From positions 1 through 30,138 of the forward strand of contig JAKAAI010000015.1 of assembly GCA_021797055.1 (NCBI GenBank): a DNA stretch of 30,138 nt. Direction: 5' to 3'. A program made the position numbers and the translations under genes. Within the stretch, counting starts at the first letter, position 1; every line of letters starts with the position of its first letter. Of this stretch, positions 1 to 7,557 are shown piece after piece. The notes under the pieces were generated by a model. That model did no database searches. It was not told the DNA's origin and was given only the letters and a program-made list of their open reading frames with translations. Source of the DNA: Thermoplasmata archaeon (lineage in GTDB: Archaea > Thermoplasmatota > Thermoplasmata > Thermoplasmatales > Thermoplasmataceae).

Positions 1-59
1 GTATCAATACCTCCTCCCTGAGGGCCACCGATGACAATACTGAAGTCTATTTTTTCCAT
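1..59 (-). CDS. 2-oxoacid:ferredoxin oxidoreductase alpha subunit, 5' end only
   Basis: Partial gene running off the left edge. On the minus strand the ATG at 59-57 opens a frame of 19 codons reading MEKIDFSIVIGGPQGGGID. The segment IVIGGPQGGGIDT matches the start of the gamma-like domain fused to the N-terminus of archaeal 2-oxoacid:acceptor oxidoreductase alpha subunits, where a Gly-rich loop follows the first strand. The family converts 2-oxoacids to acyl-CoA with reduction of ferredoxin in the cytosol. The partner beta subunit normally follows and would lie outside the window. A TATA-like box at 97-89 fits this start. Only the first 19 residues are visible, so the exact substrate class cannot be told. 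Confidence 0.72.
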   Translation of the reverse strand, partial: MEKIDFSIVIGGPQGGGID

Positions 60-88
60 AGCCAGTTGATTGCAATTTTGTTAAAATA

Positions 89-97
89 CTTTTTATA
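89..97 (-). promoter_or_regulatory. TATA-like box for the 2-oxoacid oxidoreductase gene
   Basis: On the minus strand this reads TATAAAAAG, centred about 34 bases before the ATG at 59. That predicts a very short 5' leader of under 10 bases. Confidence 0.45.
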
Positions 98-150
98 GCA
101 AAATAGGCAAAAATAAATAGAATCTGAAAAAATATATCCACAGACTGCAA

Positions 151-172
151 GTGGATTATTAGTGGATTATTA
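151..172 (+). repeat. Two tandem perfect copies of an 11-base unit
   Basis: GTGGATTATTA occurs at 151-161 and again at 162-172 with no gap. The pair sits directly before the TATA-like box of the 208-501 gene, in the divergent spacer shared with the 2-oxoacid oxidoreductase gene, so it could be a regulator site or a recent tandem duplication. Confidence 0.6.
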
Positions 173-176
173 AAAG

Positions 177-185
177 TATTTATTA
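177..185 (+). promoter_or_regulatory. TATA-like box for the 208-1051 gene pair
   Basis: TATTTATTA is centred about 27 bases before the ATG at 208. This fits a leaderless transcript. Confidence 0.4.
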
Positions 186-207
186 CTTTAACTAACATCC
201 GGGTAGA

Positions 208-501
208 ATGTATCAATGCTACTTCATTCCATCAGAAAGCAGGTCCCTTGTCGATATTATAAAAGAGGATGATGTTATTGGCCGTCAAACAATCATAGTA
301 AAGGACGCACAGAATTTCAGATTTAAAGATCCTGGTGTTATTCTCATATTGGAGGGGACAAAAGAACCGTTGGAAAAGGCAGAAAGCATCCTTGGTTCGA
401 AGGCTACTAAACTAGATACCAAAAAATCTGACGAGATTTATAAAAAGATAAAGGAAGAAGAGGAGCAGGCAGATCAGGGAATGGGATTTCTGTTTGGTTA
501 A
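208..501 (+). CDS. Small conserved-looking protein of unknown function
   Basis: A 97-residue cytosolic protein with no signal peptide or membrane segment. I do not recognise the family. The N-terminal two thirds look like an alpha/beta fold (hydrophobic strands around TIIVKDA and GVILILEG). The C-terminus is a charged helix rich in Lys and Glu (residues about 70-90), ending in a hydrophobic GMGFLFG tail. The start is supported by a TATA-like box about 27 bases upstream. Its stop is 1 base before the ATG of the P-loop ATPase gene at 503, so the two are probably co-transcribed. Function cannot be assigned from sequence alone. Confidence 0.72.
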   Translation: MYQCYFIPSESRSLVDIIKEDDVIGRQTIIVKDAQNFRFKDPGVILILEGTKEPLEKAESILGSKATKLDTKKSDEIYKKIKEEEEQADQGMGFLFG

Positions 502-502
502 A

Positions 503-1051
503 ATGTTTTTAATTGTGACCGGTATGCCTGGTGCAGGCAAAGATGAGTTTATTGCAGTTGCAAAACAGTCTGGATACTCAGATTTTCACATGGGAAACGC
601 TGTGAGACATTTCGCGGAGACATCCAACATAAAGGTCTCCGATCACGATATCGGTAAATTTGCAACCAGTGAAAGAAACAGGCATGGTATGGATATCTGG
701 GCCAGACGCACATATGAATCAATAAAGAAGACAGACAGAATCATAATAGATGGACTCCGCAATCCGGAGGAGCTGGAATATTTCAGGTCAGTTGAAAATA
801 TTGTATATGTAGTAGCAGTTTATGCAAACAGAAAAACCAGACTTGAGCGGATACTGCGAAGGCACAGGCAGGATGACGTTTCCAGTATGCAGGAGCTTAT
901 TCAGAGGGACGAACGTGAACTTGCCTGGGGGATCGCGAAAACAATAGTCCTTTCGGATTATCTGATCGTGAACGATTCATCCCTTGAAGACTTCAGGCGC
1001 AGGTCTGCGGAATTAATAACTAGAATAGAGAAAGAATCAAACAGAAAGTGA
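503..1051 (+). CDS. Archaeal UPF0200-type P-loop ATPase (dephospho-CoA-kinase-like fold)
   Basis: About 182 residues. The N-terminus carries a Walker A loop GMPGAGKD right after the first strand (MFLIVT), as in nucleoside/dephospho-CoA kinase-like proteins. Further features are the HMGNAVRHFAE helix, the DGLRNPEE segment in the Walker B region, and an Arg-rich lid (RLERILRRHRQDD). This pattern fits the archaeal UPF0200 family, whose reaction is not established; archaeal dephospho-CoA kinase activity is assigned to a different, GTP-dependent family. A TTG at 494 is in frame and would overlap the upstream gene. I chose the ATG at 503 because it places the first strand directly at the N-terminus. 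The 3' end overlaps purQ by 15 bases in convergent orientation. Confidence 0.8.
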   Translation: MFLIVTGMPGAGKDEFIAVAKQSGYSDFHMGNAVRHFAETSNIKVSDHDIGKFATSERNRHGMDIWARRTYESIKKTDRIIIDGLRNPEELEYFRSVENIVYVVAVYANRKTRLERILRRHRQDDVSSMQELIQRDERELAWGIAKTIVLSDYLIVNDSSLEDFRRRSAELITRIEKESNRK

Positions 1052-1783
1052 ATATTTTTTAATCGACTCAAAGAATGCCCTGCCTGCTGTCAGATCGTTG
1101 CCTGAAGGCACCGAATTGTAATTTTCATAGATCCTCTCTGGATGTGGCATAAGGCCTATCACATTACCGTCATAATTTGAAATGGCAGCCGTGTTTTCAT
1201 AAGAACCATTCGGGTTCCATGGATACGGTAATACATTACCTTCTGGATCAGTATATTTGAAAGTTATCTGTCCGTTCCTTTCAAGTTCATCGTAAACTGA
1301 AGCATTGCTGAAGACCAACCTGCCCTCAGAGTGCGCAACTGGAATTTCCCAGCAGTTCTTGGAGGAAAAAGCATCATTAAGCATTCTGTTGCCAGAAAAC
1401 AGTTTAACGAATGCACGCCTGCATTCAAACCTGTTTGACGAATTAAACGTCAAAGCGACTGTTTGCTGTGATCTGTACCTTTTACCAGGCAGCAATCCCA
1501 TTTCTACCAGAACCTGAAAACCGTTGCAAACGCCTATAATAGGTTTACCCGCATCATCTATCGCATTCACATCCTTCCCAGCTGAAGCTTTCAGCCTGGC
1601 TGCGAAAATTGCCCCAGCCCTTACATAATCACCTGCGGAGAATCCGCCTGGAATAAATATTAAATCAAATTCCGATAACTTAGTTTTACCACGCTCTAGT
1701 TCAAGCACGTGCACGTACTTAGGATCAAACCCGGACTTGATGAATCCATGGAAAGCTTCTGTCTCACAGTTAGTCCCCTCCAT
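1037..1783 (-). CDS. purQ: Phosphoribosylformylglycinamidine synthase, glutaminase subunit PurQ
   Basis: 248 residues from the ATG at 1783. It releases ammonia from glutamine for FGAM synthase (PurL, PurS) in purine synthesis. The class I glutamine amidotransferase triad is visible: nucleophile C86 in GVCNGFQ, and H214 and E216 in MPHPER. The PGGFSAGDY motif of the oxyanion region is at about 45-53. The ATG-initiated protein begins at MEGTNCE, but the in-frame codons just upstream encode RAAILR, which is the first beta strand expected for this family. No ATG, GTG or TTG exists between that strand and the eL40 stop 30 bases upstream, so the true start may be the ATT at 1792 or another rare codon. 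It follows ribosomal protein eL40 and probably shares its transcript. Confidence 0.93.
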   Translation of the reverse strand: MEGTNCETEAFHGFIKSGFDPKYVHVLELERGKTKLSEFDLIFIPGGFSAGDYVRAGAIFAARLKASAGKDVNAIDDAGKPIIGVCNGFQVLVEMGLLPGKRYRSQQTVALTFNSSNRFECRRAFVKLFSGNRMLNDAFSSKNCWEIPVAHSEGRLVFSNASVYDELERNGQITFKYTDPEGNVLPYPWNPNGSYENTAAISNYDGNVIGLMPHPERIYENYNSVPSGNDLTAGRAFFESIKKYSLSV

Positions 1784-1822
1784 TCTTAAAATGGCTGCTC
1801 TGGGAGAATAACCGGTATCCGT

Positions 1823-1972
1823 TTACTGCCCGCCTCTCCTTTCCTTGGCTTTCATTCTAAGATCAGTGGAGCCACACTTTCTGCACTTAACTGCAGTGGG
1901 TGCGTTTCTGGCATTGCATTTCATGCATATCTTTTTGTTGAGTCTCCTTTCTACAGCTTCCGGGAACGGCAT
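1823..1972 (-). CDS. rpl40e: Ribosomal protein eL40 (L40e)
   Basis: A 49-residue zinc-finger protein of the large ribosomal subunit. It begins [10 protein letters not shown] and has four cysteines in two pairs, CMKC at 16-19 and CRKC at 30-33, inside a Lys/Arg-rich chain. This is the usual zinc-binding arrangement and length for archaeal eL40. It carries no ubiquitin fusion, as expected in archaea. AT-rich boxes at 2006-2013 and 2014-2022 (TATAATAC and TTATAAATG on the minus strand) are candidate promoter elements. The stop at 1825-1823 is followed closely by purQ, so the two are probably co-transcribed. Confidence 0.93.
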   Translation of the reverse strand: MPFPEAVERRLNKKICMKCNARNAPTAVKCRKCGSTDLRMKAKERRGGQ

Positions 1973-2065
1973 ATTATCAATTCACTACCTTTTGCGGTGG
2001 GTAATGTATTATACATTTATAACTGTTTAATCTCTCTTTGATTCTGGATAATTTGACAAGGCAAA

Positions 2066-3634
2066 TCAAATTATTCTGGGTATAAGAAGTTCCCAGAAAA
2101 TTAGGAAGACTATGAACAATCCGAGGTAGTTAGCAATATTTCCAGCTACCCTCTCATCTGAAAGTGACTTTATTTTCCTTTTTTTTCCTGCGATGAAGAT
2201 AGTATCCTTAAGGAACTGGCCACCGTCTGTTATAAACAGTGGCAAAGCATTTGTAAGCCCCAGTAGGAAGCTCAGGTAAAATATCCAGAACGTCATGTTT
2301 ACTACGAACCAGAATAGTGGGGCATAAAATGGTGTGGAAAACAGAGCAGCCATTGGCGCTGGAACAGGCGAAAGCCCCTCAAAAGGTAGTGCGAGAGTGG
2401 TAAGTATTCCAGTTGTTCCACCATAAACCGCATCGGCTCCGAAAACGGTCGACCTAGCATAGTTAATTGGATAGCCGCTAATTCCTGCGTAATCCACGGA
2501 AACTCCAAGAAAGCTTTCATCCCTGTAGGATGGCGAATTATAACCTGGGGCGTACTGAGAATAGTAGGCGTACTTGGATGCAGTAACTAACGAAAAATTA
2601 TTGCTAATTTCTGAGAAGTGACCGTTTGAATATGAATAGTAAAGCATATCAACCGTGATATTTGAACCGGGGGCAATCCTATCCAAAACGCTTGTAAGAA
2701 CATTCTCATTATATATTATGCTCCCGTTTATGCTTTCAATTATCCCGCCGTCCTTCATCCCGACCTCGCTGGCTGGATATCCCTTTACCGTTGAACATAA
2801 TACAACACCCGCAGGTAACAAATATGATGTTATTTTGCTACCTATTTCGACTCTGGACGATACAAAAGAGCCTGGTAAAATAGATGAGTTTAGAAGATCA
2901 TCAGTGAGGTTCTGGCCTTTATATGGGCCAAACGAAATTATTTCATCTCCAGGTGAAATGAAATGCGAATAGACTGAGTTTGATTCAACAGATTGCACGT
3001 ATACCCCCTGATTAAAGGGATGGACCGATGGCATTAAAACAAGTATTAGCAAAAGGAATGTTATAACTGCGATCACAATATTAATCGAAGGTCCGGCTGC
3101 AAAAACCCTTCTTCTGACAATTGGATCTGCTGCCATCAATGATTCCATTTCAGGCTCTACAAATGCACCTATTGGAATGATAAAGAAAAGAGCACCCACA
3201 GACTTAACAGGAAGCCCATGCTTTCTAGCAGTAATGCCATGCATTGTCTCATGTATTAAAACAGCAAAGACCAGAGCTGCTGTTCCATATACAATTGGTA
3301 TTGCAGGATTTATGCCGGGCAGCACGAGATACTCCTGAAGTGGAGGCGAAACAACCTCCTTTATCTGGGTAGCAAGGTAACTTTCATAAAGCAAAAGTGC
3401 GATTCCAAGGAACAGAAAAATAAGGACAAGACCTACCGACATCCTTGAAAACCATTTACTGCTGTCCCTTTTAGTGAGTTTATCCAGGACACCCCTGTTC
3501 TTGACAGATTTGAACATCAAAAAGGGACCGTAAACCTGAAAGTGTTTTGTTTGGGCTATTTTCTTTGAAGACACCATTAACAGTAGAATCCAGATTATTA
3601 TGATCAAAACAATAACTAATAACCAGTCTACCAT
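2066..3634 (-). CDS. Site-2-type membrane metalloprotease (M50 family) with PDZ domain
   Basis: 522 residues, polytopic. The N-terminus has a membrane segment (about 3-21), a second at about 66-84, and then the zinc motif HETMH at 128-132 inside a hydrophobic helix. The second family motif lies near the C-terminus: NALPLFITDGG, with the zinc-ligand Asp at about 470. Between them lies a long extracytoplasmic region with PDZ-like sequence (SEVGMKDGGIIESINGS, about residues 280-320). All catalytic residues are present. M50 proteases cut substrates within the membrane, often anti-sigma factors or membrane-tethered regulators; the substrate here is unknown. The gene appears to stand alone. The spacer 3635-3823 separates it from the divergent FBP aldolase/phosphatase gene. 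Confidence 0.9.
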   Translation of the reverse strand: MVDWLLVIVLIIIIWILLLMVSSKKIAQTKHFQVYGPFLMFKSVKNRGVLDKLTKRDSSKWFSRMSVGLVLIFLFLGIALLLYESYLATQIKEVVSPPLQEYLVLPGINPAIPIVYGTAALVFAVLIHETMHGITARKHGLPVKSVGALFFIIPIGAFVEPEMESLMAADPIVRRRVFAAGPSINIVIAVITFLLLILVLMPSVHPFNQGVYVQSVESNSVYSHFISPGDEIISFGPYKGQNLTDDLLNSSILPGSFVSSRVEIGSKITSYLLPAGVVLCSTVKGYPASEVGMKDGGIIESINGSIIYNENVLTSVLDRIAPGSNITVDMLYYSYSNGHFSEISNNFSLVTASKYAYYSQYAPGYNSPSYRDESFLGVSVDYAGISGYPINYARSTVFGADAVYGGTTGILTTLALPFEGLSPVPAPMAALFSTPFYAPLFWFVVNMTFWIFYLSFLLGLTNALPLFITDGGQFLKDTIFIAGKKRKIKSLSDERVAGNIANYLGLFIVFLIFWELLIPRII

Positions 3635-3794
3635 CTACAGCTAATTTCTATTTGTTATTACTCTTTTTCTGTCTAATCCGAGCGGAAAATAATCATCTTC
3701 TGAAAAGATCAATCTTTACAATTGTATTCTTCCACTTTATCATCACCAGTTTGTGCATAATTGTCAGAATAATTTTTAGACAACATACAGAAAA

Positions 3795-3805
3795 GTTATA
3801 AATTT
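3795..3805 (+). promoter_or_regulatory. TATA-like box for the FBP aldolase/phosphatase gene
   Basis: GTTATAAATTT is centred about 24 bases before the ATG at 3824, which fits a leaderless or nearly leaderless transcript. Confidence 0.55.
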
Positions 3806-3823
3806 GTATTACTATAGTCATTC

Positions 3824-4984
3824 ATGGCAAAAGTAACTATATCACATATAAAGGCAGATATTGGTAGTTTACCCGGGCATTCAACTGTTTATGGTCCAGT
3901 TGAGGAAGAGGTCAGGAATTATGTTTCTTCACATTCATCTTCGATTTTAAGCGATTTCCGCGTTTCTCACATTGGTGATGACATTCAGATTACCATGATT
4001 CATGATAGGGGAATAGACAATGAAGAAGTCCACAAACTAGCTTGGGATGCATTCAAAGCTGGAACTGTAATTGCCAAAAGGGTTGGACTTTACGGTGCAG
4101 GGCAGGATCTGTTGAAGGATGCATTTTGAGGCAATATCAAGGGAATGGGACCTGGCGTTGCGGAAATGGAAATAACTCCGAGGAAAAGTGAACCTTTCCT
4201 GGTATACATGATGGATAAGACTGAGCCGGGAGCTTTTAACCTGCCAATCTATAAGATGTTTGCCGATCCCTTCAATACGCCAGGTCTTGTAATAGACCCA
4301 AGCATGCATGAGGGTTTTCGTTTTGAGATATGGAACATAATGGATGGCACCAGAATTGAGTTGTCAACACCTGACGAGCTTTATGATATACTTTCAATGA
4401 TAGGTTCAAAGAGTAAGTATGTGATTAAGAGGGTATATACGAAAGAAACTCACGAAAAACTGCCTGATGAAAACGTTGCCGTCATAACAACTGACAAATT
4501 ATCGTTCATAGCCGGTGAATACGTAGGAAAAGACGACCCTGCAGCCGTTGTCAGGATTCAGTCCGGACTGCCTGCATCTGGAGAATCTCTTGAAGCATTC
4601 ACACATCCATTTCTCGTATCAGGTTGGATGCGCGGTTCCTTTAACGGGCCACTGATGCCAGTCGGCCTTAAGGACTCAAAGATGACCAGATTCGATGGCC
4701 CGCCGAGAGTTGCGTGTCTTGGGTTTGTCTTGAAGGATGGTAAACTTTCAGGTCCAGTTGACATGTTTGATGATCCGGCATTCGATGGAGCAAGAAAGAC
4801 AGCAACAGAAATCGCTGATTATCTGAGAAGAATGGGTCCGTTTGAGCCCCACAGGCTTCCCGACGAGGAGATGGAATATACAACCCTGCCTAAGGTACTC
4901 GATAAGCTGAAAGGCAGGTTCGAGTCCCTCGACAAACCACAAAAGAAAACTAAAAATCTGGTATCCACTCGGGATGCTGACTGA
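3824..4984 (+). pseudogene. fbp: Fructose-1,6-bisphosphate aldolase/phosphatase, interrupted by an in-frame TGA
   Basis: The archaeal bifunctional gluconeogenic enzyme makes fructose 1,6-bisphosphate from triose phosphates and dephosphorylates it. The first part is 101 residues (MAKVTISHIKADIGSLPGH through LYGAGQDLLKDAF). A TGA at 4127-4129 follows, and then the same frame resumes as GNIKGMGPGVAEME and runs another 279 residues from the ATG at 4145. Together they span about 386 codons, the normal full length. Known homologues have Ser at the TGA position (FSGNVRGxGPG), so one C-to-G change in a TCA codon explains it. Metal-site residues (ADIGSLPGH, GDD) lie in part one. The aldolase Tyr and Lys (YVGKDD) lie in part two. 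No other lesion is seen. It could be a sequencing error, a recent nonsense mutation, readthrough or a split gene. Confidence 0.9.
4127..4129 (+). other. In-frame TGA at a conserved Ser position of the FBP aldolase/phosphatase
   Basis: The codons around it read GCA TTT TGA GGC AAT, giving A-F-stop-G-N where the family has F-S-G-N. TGA ends several other genes in this window (for example at 1051, 8763 and 9620), so it is not generally reassigned here. Confidence 0.9.
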
Positions 4985-5087
4985 AAATCAGACAACTTAA
5001 ACTTAACCTGCAATTTAGAATTTAGCAGAATCTGAGAGTTAAGCTGATATGTAAATTACTGATTTTTTAAATGAATTCAAATAAATG

Positions 5088-5095
5088 TTAAATAA
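5088..5095 (+). promoter_or_regulatory. TATA-like box for the terminal oxidase operon
   Basis: TTAAATAA is centred about 26 bases before the ATG at 5117, so the operon transcript is probably leaderless. Confidence 0.5.
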
Positions 5096-5116
5096 GGTAA
5101 TTTAATAACAGATTGA

Positions 5117-5365
5117 ATGAGCCCCGGAGAAAAAGTCGTAATCGAATTGTTTGTTGTAGGTGTTATAGTTGCGGTAGTTTCAGGGGAGCTTCTTTTCTTG
5201 TGGATGCTCACTTTTTATGCAGGAAATCCAGGTGTCTCTGATGCTTATTTCAACGCGCCTTTTCTTGGTACAGGAATTGGCGCTGGTTTCTTTTCTATTG
5301 CAATGTTGTTGTATCCGATTAGAAAAAAGGCGGTTAAAGTCTTTGAGGGTGAGGATTTCAGATGA
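5117..5365 (+). CDS. Small two-helix membrane protein, first gene of the oxidase operon
   Basis: 82 residues with two membrane segments (about 7-33 and 48-67) and a short basic, then acidic, cytosolic tail (RKKAVKVFEGEDFR). I do not recognise the family. Its stop overlaps the ATG of the CuA subunit gene by 4 bases (ATGA), so the two are translationally coupled. That makes it a probable small accessory subunit of the heme-copper oxidase, comparable in role to the small subunit IIa of Thermus ba3 oxidase. The role is inferred from position only. Confidence 0.78.
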   Translation: MSPGEKVVIELFVVGVIVAVVSGELLFLWMLTFYAGNPGVSDAYFNAPFLGTGIGAGFFSIAMLLYPIRKKAVKVFEGEDFR

Positions 5366-5832
5366 ATGATAAGGAAAAAAAAGAACTGATATGGATTATT
5401 GGAGTAATTGTAGTATTACTGGGGGCAGCAGCAGGCAATCTGTTCCTGCTTAACGAGCACAGAGACAATGTTGCCCAGAATATAAACGCAAAGCCGAGTT
5501 ATCCAGCCAATGCTACAATAATACATGTAAATGCGACGCAATGGTCATGGGATTTCATTTATCCGAATGGAACGTCTAGTGTTAACACCTTTAATGTCAC
5601 TGTAAACCAACCCGTTGTACTGGTTGTTACATCGGTGAAGGGTGCACAGCAGTTTGCCGTTATTCATGACCTAAGCATACCCCAGCTTGGAATACAAGTG
5701 TATGCAGTACCAGGCCAGAACAATTCGCTTTCATTCACGCCTACCAAAGTCGGATCCTTCTACTTTGAATGCGTGGAATACTGTGGTTTAGATCATTATC
5801 TGATGCGCGGATACCTGGACGTGATTGCCTGA
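5362..5832 (+). CDS. coxB: Heme-copper terminal oxidase subunit II (CuA)
   Basis: 156 residues with one N-terminal membrane anchor (about 9-30) and a cupredoxin domain outside the membrane. The dinuclear CuA site is complete: H102 in HDLSIPQLG, then C137, E139, C141, H145 and M148 in FECVEYCGLDHYLM. An Asp/Trp-rich strand (QWSWDF, 60-65) matches the electron-entry patch of the family. Having one anchor instead of two, and the short length, is typical of B-type (ba3-like) oxidases. It overlaps the preceding gene by 4 bases, and its TGA shares a base with the ATG of subunit I. It passes electrons from a donor such as a blue copper protein to heme in subunit I. Confidence 0.93.
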   Translation: MNDKEKKELIWIIGVIVVLLGAAAGNLFLLNEHRDNVAQNINAKPSYPANATIIHVNATQWSWDFIYPNGTSSVNTFNVTVNQPVVLVVTSVKGAQQFAVIHDLSIPQLGIQVYAVPGQNNSLSFTPTKVGSFYFECVEYCGLDHYLMRGYLDVIA

Positions 5833-7556
5833 TGAATCCGGAAAACGCTCTTGGTCCAACTGGTCTTTCCATAACCCCGGCTGTGCTCCAGCTGCTTTAC
5901 ATTTCAATCATTATAGCGATCCTTGCCTTTGTCCTGTTCTATTTCTATTTCCGTCTTGTGCCAGCTAGGGAGTTCCTGCAGGAGCAGGCAGCAGAATCGG
6001 GTTATGAAAGGACTAATGAGTTCATAAGGGACAAATTGGCCGATAAGCCCAGGGATCTGAGCTGGAGAATTCTCTTGTATGATGATTCTAAAAGCATAGG
6101 ACTCAGATTTCTGTTTACAAGTCTTCTCTTCCTGTTCATAGCAGGTGCTTTCGGTGTACTGATGAGAGTTAGTCTGACAGACCCAAGCCCGACCATACTG
6201 GGTGCAGCAGAGTATAATGTGCTTATGTCAGAGCATGCGACATTGATGATTTATATGTTTGCTGTTGGTGCTGCTCTTGGCCTCGGTTTCTATCTATTAC
6301 CATCTCATCTGAAACTCAAAAAAGATACAATGGGGGTCTACACATCAACTGCGTACTGGCTGTGGCTAGCCGGTGGCATATTCATCCTGCTTGCCAGATC
6401 TGCTCAGAGGTGGTATTTTTACCCCCCACTTGCGCTTGAGCTAACACAGGTCGGTGGCGGAGAATTAGCATGGCTTGCTGTACTTGGCTTGGAACTTGTT
6501 TTCATTGGAATGATGATAGCTGCAGTTGCAATAATAAAGGTCATTATATTCGACAGGCCGAAGGAATTGAGGTTGAATCAAATGTCCCTGTTCACCTGGT
6601 CCATTCTGTTTACAATGATCATGCTGATCTCCTCGGCGCCTCCATTGATGGTTGGTCTTGGAATGATGTTCTATGACTATTTCAATCCTATCTTTTTCGT
6701 AGCAGCATCGCATGATGTTCTTTTATTCACAATACTCTTCTGGTTCTGGGGTCATCCTATTGTTTATATTGCAATAATGCCGTTCTTTGGGCTGATCTAC
6801 GAAATTATACCTAAATTCACCGGAACCCCGGTCTACTCTTATTCTTCTGGCGTATGGGGACTTGGCTTGCTTATGGTGTTGAGTGAACTCGTCTGGGGTC
6901 ATCACCTCCTTAACTCTGGTCTCGGGGTCTTATGGGTCGAGTTCTTCACAACCGCTTCTTTCTTAGTTGTAATTCCATCCGCAATCACAGTTTTCAACTA
7001 TATTGCAACTCTTTGGACTGCAAATAGGATCAGGATGACTGTACCTATGCTTTTCACTATCAACGGTATTGTTGATTTTATAATTGGTGGTATTACAGGG
7101 GTTATGCAGTCAGCCGGTCCTTTTAATGAACAGGTTCATGGTACATATTGGGTTACCGGGCATTTCCACTTTATATTCATCGGTATAACAATGGGAATAA
7201 TGTTTGCCAGTTTCTACATTCTTTTCCCGACATTTAGTGGTGGAAGAAAATATAATGTTGGCCTGGCTAAATGGCATTTCGCCCTCACAGCCTTTGGATC
7301 ATATCTCATGGCATTTTCATGGACAGTGGGCGGTTTCTTGGGTATGCCCAGGGCAGTTGCCGGTTACTTCGGTTTCTTTCAGGGATATCAGGATTCGTCA
7401 ATTATTGGTGGTGTAATAATAGGGATAGGTCAGCTAATCTTTCTCTACAATATTGCGGCAAGCTGGTGGCAGGCGCCTCAGGCATCTCAGGACAATATAT
7501 TCGAAGAAGGAAACACAGGTAGTGACAGACTGCCTGCTGGCATAGGAGGTAAGTAA
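5832..7556 (+). CDS. coxA: Heme-copper terminal oxidase subunit I, B-type-like
   Basis: 574 residues, about 13 membrane segments. It reduces oxygen to water and pumps protons. The ligands are visible: H135 (EHATLMIY) and H446 for the low-spin heme, H308 with Y312 (GHPIVY) for the CuB His-Tyr pair, H357 and H358 (WGHH) for CuB, and H444 (GHFHF) for the high-spin heme. The A-type glutamate of GHPEVY is Ile310 here, and there is no YS motif, as in Thermus ba3. I start it at the ATG at 5832, which overlaps the stop of subunit II; an upstream in-frame ATG at 5769 would add 21 residues that only shadow the CuA motif. A membrane helix at about 16-40 precedes the core. Confidence 0.95.
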   Translation: MNPENALGPTGLSITPAVLQLLYISIIIAILAFVLFYFYFRLVPAREFLQEQAAESGYERTNEFIRDKLADKPRDLSWRILLYDDSKSIGLRFLFTSLLFLFIAGAFGVLMRVSLTDPSPTILGAAEYNVLMSEHATLMIYMFAVGAALGLGFYLLPSHLKLKKDTMGVYTSTAYWLWLAGGIFILLARSAQRWYFYPPLALELTQVGGGELAWLAVLGLELVFIGMMIAAVAIIKVIIFDRPKELRLNQMSLFTWSILFTMIMLISSAPPLMVGLGMMFYDYFNPIFFVAASHDVLLFTILFWFWGHPIVYIAIMPFFGLIYEIIPKFTGTPVYSYSSGVWGLGLLMVLSELVWGHHLLNSGLGVLWVEFFTTASFLVVIPSAITVFNYIATLWTANRIRMTVPMLFTINGIVDFIIGGITGVMQSAGPFNEQVHGTYWVTGHFHFIFIGITMGIMFASFYILFPTFSGGRKYNVGLAKWHFALTAFGSYLMAFSWTVGGFLGMPRAVAGYFGFFQGYQDSSIIGGVIIGIGQLIFLYNIAASWWQAPQASQDNIFEEGNTGSDRLPAGIGGK

Positions 7557-7557
7557 A

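Noticed and set aside
4100..4200. Selenocysteine or general UGA reassignment at the FBP aldolase/phosphatase TGA
   Set aside because: The family has Ser, not Cys or Sec, at this position. I see no convincing SECIS-like hairpin nearby, and TGA is a normal stop for several other genes in the window.
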